From: Lachnospiraceae bacterium
GTDB lineage: Bacteria > Bacillota > Clostridia > Lachnospirales > Lachnospiraceae
Assembly (NCBI GenBank): GCA_900199595.1
Contig: FZRB01000024.1
Span: 1 to 64,000 of the forward strand
DNA: 64,000 bases
Reading direction: 5' to 3'
The position numbers and the translations under genes were made by a program. Shown in pieces: positions 51,009-60,030 of this stretch. Position 1 is the stretch's first letter. Each line of letters opens with the position of its first letter. The notes under the pieces were generated by a model. The model searched no databases, was not told the origin of the DNA, and saw only the letters and a list, made by a program, of their open reading frames with translations.

Positions 51009-51965
51009 GTGAAAGCATTGATTATCGGAACAGGGGCGGTTGGGTGTGCTGTTGCCATCGCTACGATTGATGGAGGAATGGAAACTGCGGTTCTAGCCAG
51101 AAGTGAAACAGCTGAATACCTACGGGAGCATGGTTTAAAACGAACCGGAATATTTGGCGACATCACAATTCCCGCAGATCGTTTTACCGTTTATGAGGAT
51201 TATGCCAAAATCCCTTCCGGCTATGAATATGTCATTGTCGCAGTAAAAACACTAGCAAATGAGGACGTGGCCAGAGAACTGAATACCTATTCAGACATTC
51301 TTGGTCAGACAGGACGAATAGTGATTTTTCAAAATGGATGGGGAAATGACGTTCCATTTCTGGAGTATTTCCCGGCCCGTCAAGTATTCAATGCAAGAGT
51401 TATTACTGGTTTTGAGAGAATAGCGCCGGGTGTCACTAACGTTACCGTACATACAGCGCCGATTCTGCTAGGTTCCCTGCATGGCGTGGCAACGGATGAA
51501 TTGGAATCGCTAGCACAGGCAATCAGTAATTCTGGTATTCCTTCTCAAGTCTCAGGGGAGCTAGAAGAAGCTCTATGGGCAAAGATGCTTTATAACACAA
51601 CCTTAAACCCGTTGGGGGCTATCCTGAACATGAGTTATGGACAGCTTTCGAGTTCACAGAATCTAATCAGTATCATGAATCGTATGATTGATGAGACATT
51701 TGCAGTTATTGACGCTGCCGGATACAAGACCTTTTGGAAAAATGCTGAAGAATATAAAGAAGTGTTTTATGGAAAGCTGGTTCCTGATACATTTGCACAT
51801 CGATCATCTACGTTGCAGGATATTGAAAAGGGTAATTTGACAGAGATTGGCACACTTAATGGCTGTATTATTAGGCTTGGAGAAGAATTCGATGTTCCAA
51901 CGCCAACTCATCATATGATTGTGCAGTTAATCAGAGGAATTGAGGATATCCGCTGCAAATCTTAA
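51009..51965 (+). CDS. ketopantoate reductase (PanE/ApbA) family
   Basis: 318 aa. N-terminal Rossmann loop LIIGTGAVGCAVA and the family's later FQNGWGNDVPF, EALWAKMLYNTTLNPLGAIL (catalytic Lys) and LNGCIIRLGEEFDVPTPTH. It reduces 2-dehydropantoate or a related 2-oxo acid with NADPH. Stand-alone gene, so a role other than pantothenate synthesis is possible. AAAAGGAG upstream and a terminator downstream. Confidence 0.88.
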   Translation: MKALIIGTGAVGCAVAIATIDGGMETAVLARSETAEYLREHGLKRTGIFGDITIPADRFTVYEDYAKIPSGYEYVIVAVKTLANEDVARELNTYSDILGQTGRIVIFQNGWGNDVPFLEYFPARQVFNARVITGFERIAPGVTNVTVHTAPILLGSLHGVATDELESLAQAISNSGIPSQVSGELEEALWAKMLYNTTLNPLGAILNMSYGQLSSSQNLISIMNRMIDETFAVIDAAGYKTFWKNAEEYKEVFYGKLVPDTFAHRSSTLQDIEKGNLTEIGTLNGCIIRLGEEFDVPTPTHHMIVQLIRGIEDIRCKS

Positions 51966-52085
51966 TTAAGTAACTAAAACTTCCCACATATAGATAATTT
52001 GGATTCTTTCATGTCATTCTTCCAGCTTTATATCGAAATGTTTGAAACTGTAATTGAACTTAATAATTTATATACAGCGATACGG

Positions 52086-52118
52086 CGTCTATGAGTAGAA
52101 GTACTTATAGGCGTTTTT
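52086..52118 (+). terminator. intrinsic terminator
   Basis: CGTCTATGAGTA (52086-52097), GAAG, TACTTATAGGCG (52102-52113), with two G-T pairs, then TTTTT. Confidence 0.85.
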
Positions 52119-52288
52119 AATTAAGGATTGGATTTATCCGGTCCTTTTTTAATGCAACGAATTCGCACATTTTGATACTTGAAATGTTAACTCTGCTTGA
52201 TAGACAGTTCGGCAAAAACATTTATAATAGTGTTAAAAAGAGTTGCAAATGTATGAACTATATGATTATTATGAAAGGTAGGCAGGGT

Positions 52289-53413
52289 ATGAATAATATG
52301 GTTAGTAATACATCTGAAGTATCGTATAAAAGAAAATATTTTGTAGATAATATTCGCTGGGTGACTGTGATTCTTGTGCTGATATATCATGTGTTTTATA
52401 TGTATAATGCAGAGGGAATTGCTGGAGGTCTGCAGAAGATTACGAATCTCAAAGTTCAGCACTACGATATATATATGTACTTTGTTTATCCATGGTTTAT
52501 GCCAGTTTTGTTTCTGGTAGCAGGTATGAGCTCCAGATTCTATCTGGATAGTCACACGAACAAGGAATTCATTAAGAGCAGAACCACGAAGCTGCTGGTT
52601 CCATCAACTATTGGACTCCTTTTCTTCCAGTTTATTCAGGGCTATGTGAGTATGTCTTTAGGCAATGCATTTGATAGCATGAAAGAGGTTCCAGGCGTTA
52701 TAAAGTATTTTATTATGGTTTTGTCTGGACAGGGAGTTCTCTGGTTCGCATCGCTTCTTTGGGTATATTCACTTTTATTAGTTCTGGTAAGAAAGATCGA
52801 GAAGGGAAAGCTTATTGAGACAGGAGCCAAGACTCCTATATGGATGATTATTCTTTTCTATATTCCTGTATGGGCATCGGGACTGATAATGAATACTCCA
52901 GTGATCACAGTTTATAGATTAAGTTTCTATTTCGTATTCTTTATGTTGGGTTACTATGTGTTTTCAAATGAAGAAGTAATAGAGAGATTAAAGAAGGTTG
53001 CTATTCCAGTAGTTATTATAGGTGTGGTGATTTCGATAGCATTCGGCATCTACTTTTTTGTAATTAAGGATATGGCAAACTTTGCAGATAAGCCAGTTAA
53101 CAGGACACTTCTTTATGCAGCTTCTGCATACTTTGGTTCACTAGCTATGATAGCTGGCTTTGCGAAGTTTTTTGACTTCAGTAATGGATTTACAAAGTGG
53201 ATGAGCAAGAAAAGTTTTGGATTATACGTATTCCATTATCTTGGAATCTCAACCGTGGCGCTTGTTTTTGGAAAGACTGGAATGCTTCCAGCGTTCGCAG
53301 TGTATGTGCTTTCCTTAGTGGCTGGTTTTGTATTTGGTTTTGGACTATATGAAATAATCTCACGTATCCCATTCTTCAGATGGGCAGTACTTGGAATCAA
53401 GAAGAAGGTGTAA
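52289..53413 (+). CDS. acyltransferase 3 family membrane protein
   Basis: 374 aa from ATG 52289, placed behind AGGTAGGCAGGG; the longer frame from 52172 lacks a site. About ten helices, with the family's N-terminal YFVDNIRWVTVILVLIYHVF (catalytic His in YHVF) and FVYPWFMPVLFLVAGMSSRF. Acyltransferase 3 proteins transfer acyl groups to sugars or surface polymers. Followed by a regulator gene. Confidence 0.87.
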   Translation: MNNMVSNTSEVSYKRKYFVDNIRWVTVILVLIYHVFYMYNAEGIAGGLQKITNLKVQHYDIYMYFVYPWFMPVLFLVAGMSSRFYLDSHTNKEFIKSRTTKLLVPSTIGLLFFQFIQGYVSMSLGNAFDSMKEVPGVIKYFIMVLSGQGVLWFASLLWVYSLLLVLVRKIEKGKLIETGAKTPIWMIILFYIPVWASGLIMNTPVITVYRLSFYFVFFMLGYYVFSNEEVIERLKKVAIPVVIIGVVISIAFGIYFFVIKDMANFADKPVNRTLLYAASAYFGSLAMIAGFAKFFDFSNGFTKWMSKKSFGLYVFHYLGISTVALVFGKTGMLPAFAVYVLSLVAGFVFGFGLYEIISRIPFFRWAVLGIKKKV

Positions 53414-53436
53414 GTAGGTGTGAAGGAGGTAAAGTG

Positions 53437-53856
53437 ATGTTCAGTGATAATTTGGTTCAGCTTAGGAAGCTAAATGATATGACTCAGGAAGAACTGGCTG
53501 AGGCAGTGGGGGTTACCCGTCAGTCGATAGCAAAATGGGAGTCGGGGGATAGCGTGCCTGATCTCGAAAGAAGTAAAGCGATAGCAGATGCATTTGGCGT
53601 TTCTCTTGATGACCTTGCCAACTATGATCCCGAGGATAATATGGGTATGGGTGTTGCCCCAAAGGGTAAGCATATATTTGGTATGGTGACGGTTGGTGAG
53701 AAGGGCCAGATTGTAATACCGGCTAAAGCGAGAAAACTTTTTAAGATTGAGTCGGGGGACCATCTGATCGTTCTCGGTGATGAAGGACAGGGACTTGCTA
53801 TCATCAAAGCTAAGGATTTCCTGAAACTGGCTGATGCAGTTAAAAAAATGAAATAA
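53437..53856 (+). CDS. XRE-AbrB fusion regulator
   Basis: 139 aa from ATG 53437, behind GAAGGAGG. N-terminal XRE helix-turn-helix (MTQEELAEAVGVTRQSIAKW) and a C-terminal SpoVT/AbrB swapped-hairpin domain (VGEKGQIVIPAKARKLFKIE). The two DNA-binding folds in one small protein are a known Firmicutes arrangement. It lies 23 bases after the acyltransferase gene. Confidence 0.9.
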   Translation: MFSDNLVQLRKLNDMTQEELAEAVGVTRQSIAKWESGDSVPDLERSKAIADAFGVSLDDLANYDPEDNMGMGVAPKGKHIFGMVTVGEKGQIVIPAKARKLFKIESGDHLIVLGDEGQGLAIIKAKDFLKLADAVKKMK

Positions 53857-53900
53857 GCTTGCTGTGATAATCCTAGTGAAATAGTACTAAGGTGAGTGAT

Positions 53901-54551
53901 ATGGTTAAGACTTCAGACAGAATAGAATATGTACGATTTGAGAAATCTTATGAAGAAGAGGTATTAAAGGTTTTCGTTGAGTCTTTTGTTAATTATCCTC
54001 TTTTCTGGGGAGTTTTCGAAGACCGTTTTAAGTCTAATGAAAAACTTTACAGTTTTCATGAGCGTCTAATGAAGGGAATATTTAAAGCAACTATTCGTAA
54101 GGATGACTGCTATATAGGTTTTGTGGATGGAAAGGTTGTATCTGTTGTAATTATTGAGAAACCATCAGATAAACCCGTTGGATTTTGGGATTATGCCGTA
54201 AGCGGAATGGCAGGTATTATAGTGAGAGTCGGCATTAAGGATACCCTTAAATTTATGGATATGTCAGATAAAACGGAAATAGTTGTAAAAAATATTACAG
54301 ATCCCCGCTGGCATTTGTATTTTCTGTCAGTTGCCCCTGAATATCAGAGCCAGGGTATCGGATCTAGTGCGATACAAGATTTTCTTATACCTATGGTAAA
54401 AGAAAATGGTGGACACTTAATTACCGTAACTACCAATGCTAAGAAAAATGTGGACTTTTATACTAAAAACGGATTCTCACTTGTTAAAGAAGAAACCCTT
54501 GAATGTAATGGAAAATCTGTTGGAAACTGGACGTTCAGAATGGATTTATAA
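53901..54551 (+). CDS. GNAT family N-acetyltransferase
   Basis: 216 aa from ATG 53901, behind AAGGTGAG. Motif A LSVAPEYQSQGIGSSAIQDF, then VDFYTKNGFSLVKEE. The long N-terminal half is typical of the broader-substrate GNATs. Substrate unknown. Confidence 0.87.
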   Translation: MVKTSDRIEYVRFEKSYEEEVLKVFVESFVNYPLFWGVFEDRFKSNEKLYSFHERLMKGIFKATIRKDDCYIGFVDGKVVSVVIIEKPSDKPVGFWDYAVSGMAGIIVRVGIKDTLKFMDMSDKTEIVVKNITDPRWHLYFLSVAPEYQSQGIGSSAIQDFLIPMVKENGGHLITVTTNAKKNVDFYTKNGFSLVKEETLECNGKSVGNWTFRMDL

Positions 54552-54641
54552 TATGATAAGGGCGGGGATTTGGACATTGCTTACTGACAAATCAGTTTGA
54601 GTATACTTCAGAGAATAAATATGACCCGAATAATAATCTGA

Positions 54642-54693
54642 AATCTTAACATATGTCAATGCGCGTATAATAATGAAATGGTATTGTTTCTTT
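54642..54693 (+). promoter_or_regulatory. repeated upstream element, copy 2
   Basis: AATCTTAACATATGTCAATG-CG and, 36 bases from its start, ATGGTATTGTTTCTTT, as at 23437. Here it precedes the Crp-like gene by 40 bases. The middle has GTATAATAATG, a better -10 than in copy 1. Confidence 0.6.
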
Positions 54694-54733
54694 GAGAGTT
54701 ATTAAAATGATAGATCATTAGAGGGATATTCTT

Positions 54734-55327
54734 ATGAATAAAGACTATTTTGTAAAACAGCTGATGGCATTTGCCAGGAGATACGATATTGAAGTAAGTG
54801 AAGAACTGGTGGGTGAGATAGTGAGTCTTGCCAGCTTCAGAGTGGTAAAGAAGGGTGAGATTCTTGCCTCCATCGGAGATGATACTACCTATGCGGGGCT
54901 TACCCTGTCAGGGCTGGCACGTGCATACTACATAGATAATGACGGAAATGATATTACGAGAGGCTTTGCTCCGGAAGGTGTTATGTTTATGGATGAGGGC
55001 TTTTTTGGATACACAGAAAGAAACTGTATGTGGGAAACTCTTGAAGAAACGACCGTCATGATTTGTGAGACTGCAGCTATAAAAAAGATAATCAAGGAAT
55101 ATGTACCCTTCAAAGATGTATGGATTTATCTTTTGGAAAGCGGTATGAGATATAAGATATACAGAGAAAATGGTTTCCTTGTGGAAAATGCAACAGAGAG
55201 ATATATTCATTTCAAGAAATTATATCCTGATCTAAGCGAGAGAGTACCTCAGAGACATATAGCTACATACCTTGGCATCACACCGGAATCGCTCAGCAGA
55301 ATCAGAGGTGCGATGAAGGAGGGATAG
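54734..55327 (+). CDS. Crp/Fnr family transcriptional regulator
   Basis: 197 aa. Cyclic-nucleotide-binding-like beta barrel (VVKKGEILASIGDDTTYAGL, GFAPEGVMFMDEGFFG) and a C-terminal helix-turn-helix PQRHIATYLGITPESLSRIR. No Cys cluster for Fe-S sensing. Ligand unknown. Confidence 0.88.
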   Translation: MNKDYFVKQLMAFARRYDIEVSEELVGEIVSLASFRVVKKGEILASIGDDTTYAGLTLSGLARAYYIDNDGNDITRGFAPEGVMFMDEGFFGYTERNCMWETLEETTVMICETAAIKKIIKEYVPFKDVWIYLLESGMRYKIYRENGFLVENATERYIHFKKLYPDLSERVPQRHIATYLGITPESLSRIRGAMKEG

Positions 55328-55448
55328 CTAAAAATATTATTTTATAGTTATTTTTACACTCAAAACACCGTTCGCGACATCTAAAAAACAATTTACAACA
55401 GAATTTGTATCTTAGTGCTTAACTTATTGTATTATCAGTTCATCAAAT

Positions 55449-55480
55449 AAAACAAAGCGAACTAATCGCAGAATATATAA
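55449..55480 (+). promoter_or_regulatory. shared leader motif, copy 1
   Basis: AAAACAAAGCGAACTAATCG-CAGAATATATAA, with a small GCGA/TCGC stem. A variant at 59971-60003 precedes the DUF4003 gene at a similar distance to the start. Confidence 0.5.
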
Positions 55481-55499
55481 GAAAGATGAGGAAAATACA

Positions 55500-55763
55500 A
55501 TGCAAAAAACAAATAATAATGAATCAAAGATGCAGGCTTTTTTTAAGGAAGATAATCCAAAGACACTTATGATCCTGAACGGATTTACAGCTCTTATATG
55601 GACTTTTTGTGTAGTATTGAGGCTTCATGAGATTATTGCTTACAACCAGTCTACCGGAGCTAGTTTATATGTTCAGGGTGGTCTTGCATTATTCTACCTC
55701 GGAATGACAATTGGATATGCCTGCAAGTATGCTAAGGCTAAGAAACTTGAAAGGGGTGAATAG
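55500..55763 (+). CDS. small two-helix membrane protein
   Basis: 87 aa with two hydrophobic segments (ILNGFTALIWTFCVVLRL and VQGGLALFYLGMTIGYAC). Two bases separate its stop from the next gene, so they form an operon. Family not recognised. Confidence 0.7.
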   Translation: MQKTNNNESKMQAFFKEDNPKTLMILNGFTALIWTFCVVLRLHEIIAYNQSTGASLYVQGGLALFYLGMTIGYACKYAKAKKLERGE

Positions 55764-55765
55764 TT

Positions 55766-56125
55766 ATGTCATTAAGCGATGGATTAATTTATTTCGGTGC
55801 TATGTGTTTGATTTTGGGGATACTCATTATATTTGCAGATCATAAACTAAACAAGAAGACAGGTGGCGATAAGAAGCTGGCTGAAAGAATCATATTTTTT
55901 AAGAATAAATGGAATGGAGAGCATGCTGGTCTTGTACTGGCACCATTTGGGGTAGCTGTCCTGCTGACAATTCTCAGCTGCTTCACAGATTTGAGTGCAT
56001 TTCTTTATCTTGCAGGAGTAGAGATGCTGGTGGCATCTATATTTATCTACAATAAGATGATGATTTATGTTGAGGCAAATGCTTTCAAAATAGATGACGA
56101 TTATGAAAACAACAAAAATAGTTAA
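55766..56125 (+). CDS. small membrane protein
   Basis: 119 aa with an N-terminal helix, a basic loop and two further helices (VLAPFGVAVLLTILSCF, FLYLAGVEMLVASIFIY). Ribosome site AAAGGGGTGA lies in the end of the upstream gene. Family not recognised. Confidence 0.7.
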   Translation: MSLSDGLIYFGAMCLILGILIIFADHKLNKKTGGDKKLAERIIFFKNKWNGEHAGLVLAPFGVAVLLTILSCFTDLSAFLYLAGVEMLVASIFIYNKMMIYVEANAFKIDDDYENNKNS

Positions 56126-56196
56126 AAATGTGGAAATTGTTGCCAAGTCCCCTTAAAAAAAATTCCCCTTAAATTAAGTGGCTATGAAGATGTTTA

Positions 56197-56232
56197 AAGT
56201 CCGGCGGATACCCGCCGGACTTCACTTTTTCT
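56197..56232 (+). terminator. intrinsic terminator
   Basis: AAGTCCGGCGG (56197-56207) and CCGCCGGACTT (56212-56222) around GATAC-type loop bases, then CACTTTTTC. Confidence 0.88.
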
Positions 56233-56290
56233 AATTATAGCTTTTTTAATTATAGACTTTTTAACTATAGATTTTTCAAATTATAGATTA
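56233..56290. repeat. 15-nt AT-rich tandem repeat
   Basis: AAYTATAG words start at 56233, 56248, 56263 and 56279, each followed by a short T-run. Four units just after a terminator. No gene is seen in 56291-56460. Confidence 0.65.
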
Positions 56291-56460
56291 GGTCGTTTAG
56301 GCTTTTGTACGCTTTCAGCATCTTTAGATGGAGCTTTTTTATATTCATAATCCATCTTGCGTTACACTAACATCTTTTTATAATATAGATTATCTTTAGT
56401 TACAAAGGAATATATCATATAATTGTAAATATCTGGGATTTTACCATAAATATGATATAA

Positions 56461-56586
56461 TATGACATAAGTGTCAAAAGTCAAAAAGCGTTCTTGCTTG
56501 CAAGAATAGCTTGTTGACTTTATGACACGCTGAAACATGAGGAAATAGCAATTTTCGTAGAAAATTAGCGGTTTCCGTATGTCATA
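56461..56586 (+). promoter_or_regulatory. elaborate structured leader
   Basis: Nested dyads. TATGACATA (56461-56469) pairs with TATGTCATA (56578-56586). Inside, GTGTCAAAAGTCAA (56471-56484) pairs with 56514-56528 with one bulged base and encloses TTCTTGC/GCAAGAA (56491-56506). A third hairpin is GGAAATAGCAATTTTC with GAAAAT...GTTTCC (56541-56576). TATAAT lies upstream at 56456. It ends 35 bases before the start codon. Confidence 0.7.
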
Positions 56587-56621
56587 AGATATTAGAGGTT
56601 GTATTTTGAGGGAGAGAAAAA

Positions 56622-58223
56622 ATGCCAAAGACAACGTTAGATAATTACAAGAGTCAGGTTAACGCAATAAGACAAAGTATTAGACAGAACGATGGGGTGA
56701 CAAAGGAGGCGCAGATAGAAGCGATTGCCATACTGCTCACTAATCAGGCGTTTGATACAGCATCGCTTCAGGAGACCTGTACAGCGAGAAAAATAAAAGA
56801 AACCTGGGAAAAGAATTATGCTGTTTATAAGACACTTGCAGAGGAATTCTTCGAAGCTAAGGGACAGAGGAAAATAAAAAGCATTCTGCAAAAAAATGAT
56901 AATGATAAAACACTGGTTATGGAAGTTACTAATTTCGTTGCAGAGAGGGATCGTATTCCGGAGGGATTATGTGAGCTTCTGAGACCTAAAGCTATCACTC
57001 GTATTAGGTCACTGAAAAATCGTATAAAAAGTGGTGACTTTGATACTGATGAGAAAAAACGCAGGGTTCTTGCAGAGATACTTGCAGCCAGAGAAGCGGT
57101 AAAAGCAGGTCGAAGCGGTATATTTTCTTATAATGATGAATTAGACTCAAAAATTCCTGCAGATGTTTCTTCAAAAGCCGATATAATTGAAAATGAGCTT
57201 AAAAAAGTTCCTGAGGATGTTTTCAACCAGCAATACCGAAACATGTCTAATAGTACCTTTGGTGGTGCCATGCAGGAGGTGTTTGCCCCTTACAGAAAAA
57301 CTTCTGTAGTTAGGGAACTGGAAGAAATGTCAGGCTCTGATGACTATATCTCGTCTGAAAAAATAAAAGATAACGCACCTAGATTTATCTGGCTGCTGAG
57401 AAATCAGGACATGTCGGATGATGAATATAATACAAAAAAATCACAGGGACAGATTGCTGAAGAGATTGAACAGATAAAAATGTCACAGGCTTACTATCAG
57501 TTTGTAGAAAGCATGCCGTCAAAAGATTTTGTAAATATGTTTAATAAAATCGGTCCCTATAAAACCGAGGCAAATAAAAAAGTACTCGACGCATATGGAA
57601 AAGTCGAAGAGGATTTAAAAAATGCTGATCCATGGGCATCAGAACTATATGACAGCCTTATGAGTGAGGGAGGCAAGCTTGGTGATCTTCATACTTTTAT
57701 AGGGATGCTGTGTAGCCCGGAAATGATAATGCCTAAGATGCTTAATGATGATCAGGGTTCTGCAGAAAATCTAAACTTAAGAGAAGCGATACATAAAAAA
57801 AGTAACTACTATTATAGCTTTTTTGAGAGCATTAAAGATCTGAATGAAGCACTCTTTGATATGGATGACAGAAATAATTTTATTAAGTGTGCGAATATAT
57901 TAAAAGAAAAATATGCTTCGGTAGCTGATAATTTTAAAGATGATGATAGTATTTTTCAAAGATTTCCTGAATTAGAAAAGTTAAAAAACATTCTGGATAT
58001 GCCTGAAAAAAAGACGGCAGAATATTTTGCTCTTCTTCAGAGAGGAACACTGGAAAAAGATGCTACAAATGTTTCTTATAACGAAATTGTGACCATAATA
58101 TTTAACCAGGCTGCACTATACGAATTAACTAAAGATGCTCCTGATTGGAAAAATGTTCTTATTGATGATGAAACTCTTTCGGAAAAAATGCATGAGATAC
58201 ATGCAAAATTGATAATGAATTAA
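56622..58223 (+). CDS. repeat protein of unknown function, N-terminal part
   Basis: 533 aa, acidic and helical, no signal peptide. It has one copy of a repeat domain (about residues 125-225): RRVLAEILAAREAVKAGRSG, DELDSKIP, then FGGAMQEVF. The frame ends HAKLIMN, while the -1 frame continues smoothly as KIDNELIDHLYDDYPIEELA into the next CDS. The two are therefore one gene of about 1073 codons, split by a frameshift near the AAAA at 58205-58208. GGGAGAG ribosome site. Function not recognised. Confidence 0.75.
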   Translation: MPKTTLDNYKSQVNAIRQSIRQNDGVTKEAQIEAIAILLTNQAFDTASLQETCTARKIKETWEKNYAVYKTLAEEFFEAKGQRKIKSILQKNDNDKTLVMEVTNFVAERDRIPEGLCELLRPKAITRIRSLKNRIKSGDFDTDEKKRRVLAEILAAREAVKAGRSGIFSYNDELDSKIPADVSSKADIIENELKKVPEDVFNQQYRNMSNSTFGGAMQEVFAPYRKTSVVRELEEMSGSDDYISSEKIKDNAPRFIWLLRNQDMSDDEYNTKKSQGQIAEEIEQIKMSQAYYQFVESMPSKDFVNMFNKIGPYKTEANKKVLDAYGKVEEDLKNADPWASELYDSLMSEGGKLGDLHTFIGMLCSPEMIMPKMLNDDQGSAENLNLREAIHKKSNYYYSFFESIKDLNEALFDMDDRNNFIKCANILKEKYASVADNFKDDDSIFQRFPELEKLKNILDMPEKKTAEYFALLQRGTLEKDATNVSYNEIVTIIFNQAALYELTKDAPDWKNVLIDDETLSEKMHEIHAKLIMN

Positions 58224-59842
58224 TAGATCACTTATACGACGATTATCCGATCGAGGAGTTAGCATCTATCGTCAGAGCACCCGGTAATGGTAAAAGAGCT
58301 GCAGAATTGTGTCAGAATATTCTTGCTGGTGCGGCTAAAGAAGTTGAGAAGAAAGATCCATTAACAGTGGAGGACAGGATTGAAGAATATACAGGACTGC
58401 CTACAACAAAACAGTTCCTTGCCTCAAGAGATAATAGTGTCTACGATATAGTTCAGGCGCAAAAAGAAGTTCTTACTGCCAGAATGCTTAAAAAGGAATA
58501 TGCGGAGCATCCTCAAAACTTTAAATCGGTAAAAGATGTAAATGATTTCATCGATGCCTATGAATCTGCTTACAAATATGTTATTGGGCGTATGCATGAT
58601 AAAGATGCGGAGCTTGGACACTTAGAATTAAGGGCTGAAGAAAATGGAAAAGTATTTGAAGAGGTATTTAAAAAGGCACTTCCCGGGGGTGACAACATAA
58701 GGTATATGAAACTTATGGATGCATCACATCAGCCTACAGCCCGTAAGCATATTGAGGCACTTCAGGAACATTTGGAAAAAAATGATTATACTGATACCAA
58801 TGAAGGGACGGTTACTCATGAAGAGGGTAGTCGCTTGAATAAGGTAAAATCTTCTCTGGCTCATATAATAGCCGCAAGGGAAATCCTAAATGTGCGTCCG
58901 GGAATTAAGGGCGGAGATGAACGACTAAACGGCGTGATGAATACCAAGATCTATGAGAGGGCGGAGCAGATAAAGTCCCTGATAGATACATTAACTGAAG
59001 ATGAACTGGAAACCCTTCGTGTAAAAGCCTGCAAGGGACACGGTGGAGAACTACAGGAAGATTTCAAAAATCTTATGACTAAAAAGGCATCAGAGAAGGA
59101 TGTGCTTCCGGAAAATCTTCCTGATGATCATATTCCGACTGCAAAGCAGCGAATCAAGAGTATGCAGGACAAACTGAAACATTCAGAATCTGTTGTTGAG
59201 AAACGTCGCTGCCTTGCACAGATCATTGCAGCACGTCAGATGACCGGAGCAAAACGAGGAAGCTTTCTCGGTGGTGCTGATGAAAGACTGAATAATAAAC
59301 TGAACCCTGAAGAACTGGCACAGATAGTAGACGATGTAGATGATTACCTTTCACGTATGCCGGAAAATGTACTTAATCAGCTTATCCGTAAGGCCGGCGA
59401 TGGACACGGCGGTGCTATGATGGAAGAGTATCAGAGGCAGAATACCTATGAGAATCAGTTTAAGTGGATTCAGGAGACCTTTGCAAGTGCAGATCCGGAA
59501 GCAGTAAAACCTGTGCTGGCAAAAGCAACGAGTATCTGTACGAAAACAATTCTCCTTAAGGAAGATAGAAATACAACGATAGATGAGAAGGAAATCAGGG
59601 CCAGGACGAACAATGCCAAGGAAAATCCGGCCTATGCAGTCTTCGTCTCAAATCCGGACGTTCCAGGCCTTATCGCCAGTGGAGACTTCAAAGCCCTTAA
59701 TTCAAAATGGCTTGATGCAATTGATACGGTACAGAGGGAAAGAATGAATCAGCTCAATCAGAATATCGGTCGGAATGTCGCACCTGCAGGACCGAATAAT
59801 CCTGTAGGACAGAATAACCCGGTTGCACCGGTTCTTCATTGA
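58208..59842 (+). CDS. repeat protein of unknown function, C-terminal part
   Basis: Open in the -1 frame from 58208. An isolated start would be the TTG at 58307, without a good ribosome site, which supports the fusion view. It has two more copies of the repeat domain: PTARKHIEALQEHLE...HIIAARE...GGDERLN...GHGGELQ and PTAKQRIKSMQDKLK...QIIAARQ...GADERLN...GHGGAMMEEY. The tail is Pro/Asn-rich (GPNNPVGQNNPVAP). Cytoplasmic or non-classically exported; unknown family to me. Confidence 0.7.
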   Translation: MDNELIDHLYDDYPIEELASIVRAPGNGKRAAELCQNILAGAAKEVEKKDPLTVEDRIEEYTGLPTTKQFLASRDNSVYDIVQAQKEVLTARMLKKEYAEHPQNFKSVKDVNDFIDAYESAYKYVIGRMHDKDAELGHLELRAEENGKVFEEVFKKALPGGDNIRYMKLMDASHQPTARKHIEALQEHLEKNDYTDTNEGTVTHEEGSRLNKVKSSLAHIIAAREILNVRPGIKGGDERLNGVMNTKIYERAEQIKSLIDTLTEDELETLRVKACKGHGGELQEDFKNLMTKKASEKDVLPENLPDDHIPTAKQRIKSMQDKLKHSESVVEKRRCLAQIIAARQMTGAKRGSFLGGADERLNNKLNPEELAQIVDDVDDYLSRMPENVLNQLIRKAGDGHGGAMMEEYQRQNTYENQFKWIQETFASADPEAVKPVLAKATSICTKTILLKEDRNTTIDEKEIRARTNNAKENPAYAVFVSNPDVPGLIASGDFKALNSKWLDAIDTVQRERMNQLNQNIGRNVAPAGPNNPVGQNNPVAPVLH

Positions 59843-59884
59843 CCTGGAAATAAAAACATGAATAATAATTAGGAGGTAATTACT

Positions 59885-59923
59885 ATGGGACCATTTTACA
59901 ACAAACCCCGAATTTTAGTGTAA
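59885..59923 (+). CDS. possible 12-aa leader peptide
   Basis: An excellent AGGAGG site is followed by a short frame MGPFYNKPRILV. It may be a leader peptide for the DUF4003 gene or the start of a deleted gene. Confidence 0.3.
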   Translation: MGPFYNKPRILV

Positions 59924-59970
59924 GGTGTATTATCAAATCATGCAAGCCGCGGAAAGCATTACGGCGCAAA

Positions 59971-60003
59971 AAAACAGAGCGAACGAGTCGCTAGAATATA
60001 AAT
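59971..60003 (+). promoter_or_regulatory. shared leader motif, copy 2
   Basis: AAAACAGAGCGAACGAGTCG-CTAGAATATAAA, a variant of 55449-55480 that keeps the GCGA/TCGC stem while loop bases differ. Confidence 0.5.
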
Positions 60004-60030
60004 TATAAACAAACTAATGGAGGATTCAAA

